A stretch of DNA of 15,614 nt from JAHDFB01 sp964607315 (lineage in GTDB: Bacteria > Bacteroidota > Bacteroidia > Chitinophagales > Saprospiraceae). The notes under the pieces are model-generated. The model did not search any database. It was not told the DNA's origin and worked only from the letters and a program-made list of their open reading frames with translations. Positions 15,550 through 15,614 of the stretch are shown here, one piece after another (within the stretch, counting starts at the first letter, position 1; the number at the start of each line of letters is the position of its first letter). The stretch is from positions 1-15,614 of the forward strand of contig CAZSKA010000061.1 of the NCBI GenBank assembly GCA_964607315.1, given 5' to 3'. A program made the translations under genes and the position numbers.

Positions 15550-15614
15550 TAACACAAGAAGAAAGATTACAAGCATACTCTTAGTCAGTAGCTAATAGTA
15601 TACATGTAAGAATC

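Noticed and set aside
15550..15614. Terminator or new gene start after the PKD lipoprotein
   Set aside because: No stable hairpin, T run or clear start is visible in the 65 bases left before the window ends.
1..15614. CRISPR array, insertion sequence, tRNA or rRNA
   Set aside because: No repeated spacer-like units, transposase motifs, terminal inverted repeats or tRNA cloverleaf patterns were seen on either strand.

Overview
The window reads as a low-GC chromosome segment from a member of the Bacteroidota. The evidence is a SusC/SusD pair with a Bacteroidota-type N-terminal extension, lipoproteins with acidic residues after the lipid-attachment Cys, almost no Shine-Dalgarno sequences before genes, promoter matches to TTTG-N19-TAnnTTTG, and a BshC plus a short DapB typical of the phylum. 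A free-living, probably marine, polysaccharide user is likely. Anything finer than phylum is a guess.

Left part (1-8789) is mostly housekeeping. A DppB/OppB-type ABC permease runs off the left edge on the minus strand and diverges from bshC (bacillithiol synthesis). bshC converges with accD (fatty acid synthesis), leaving 2 bp between their stop codons. accD diverges from dapB-dnaG (lysine/cell-wall precursor synthesis and replication primase). dnaG converges with rimM, leaving 3 bp. On the minus strand mnmA is followed by an unrecognised lipoprotein gene and then rimM, whose start overlaps the end of the lipoprotein gene by 11 nt.

The 381-bp divergent region 8790-9170 is the regulatory centre. 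It carries a 19-nt perfect palindrome and a textbook Bacteroidota promoter (TTTG, 19 nt, TACTTTTG). It also holds repeated TTGGT..ACCAA palindromes of the FadR/GntR type, two of them sitting on the -7 element and the start of the transcript.

Right part (9171-15549) is the start of a polysaccharide-utilisation locus in one orientation with gaps of 35, 19 and 28 bp: a FadR-family GntR regulator, SusC, SusD and a PKD-domain lipoprotein. Inferred working model: the regulator represses its own operon through the TTGGT-N2-ACCAA sites until an acidic sugar breakdown product binds its FCD domain. SusC/SusD plus the PKD lipoprotein then capture and import the oligosaccharide. The order GntR(FCD)-SusC-SusD-PKD protein resembles alginate or other uronate loci. 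The lyases or hydrolases that would settle the substrate lie beyond the right edge.
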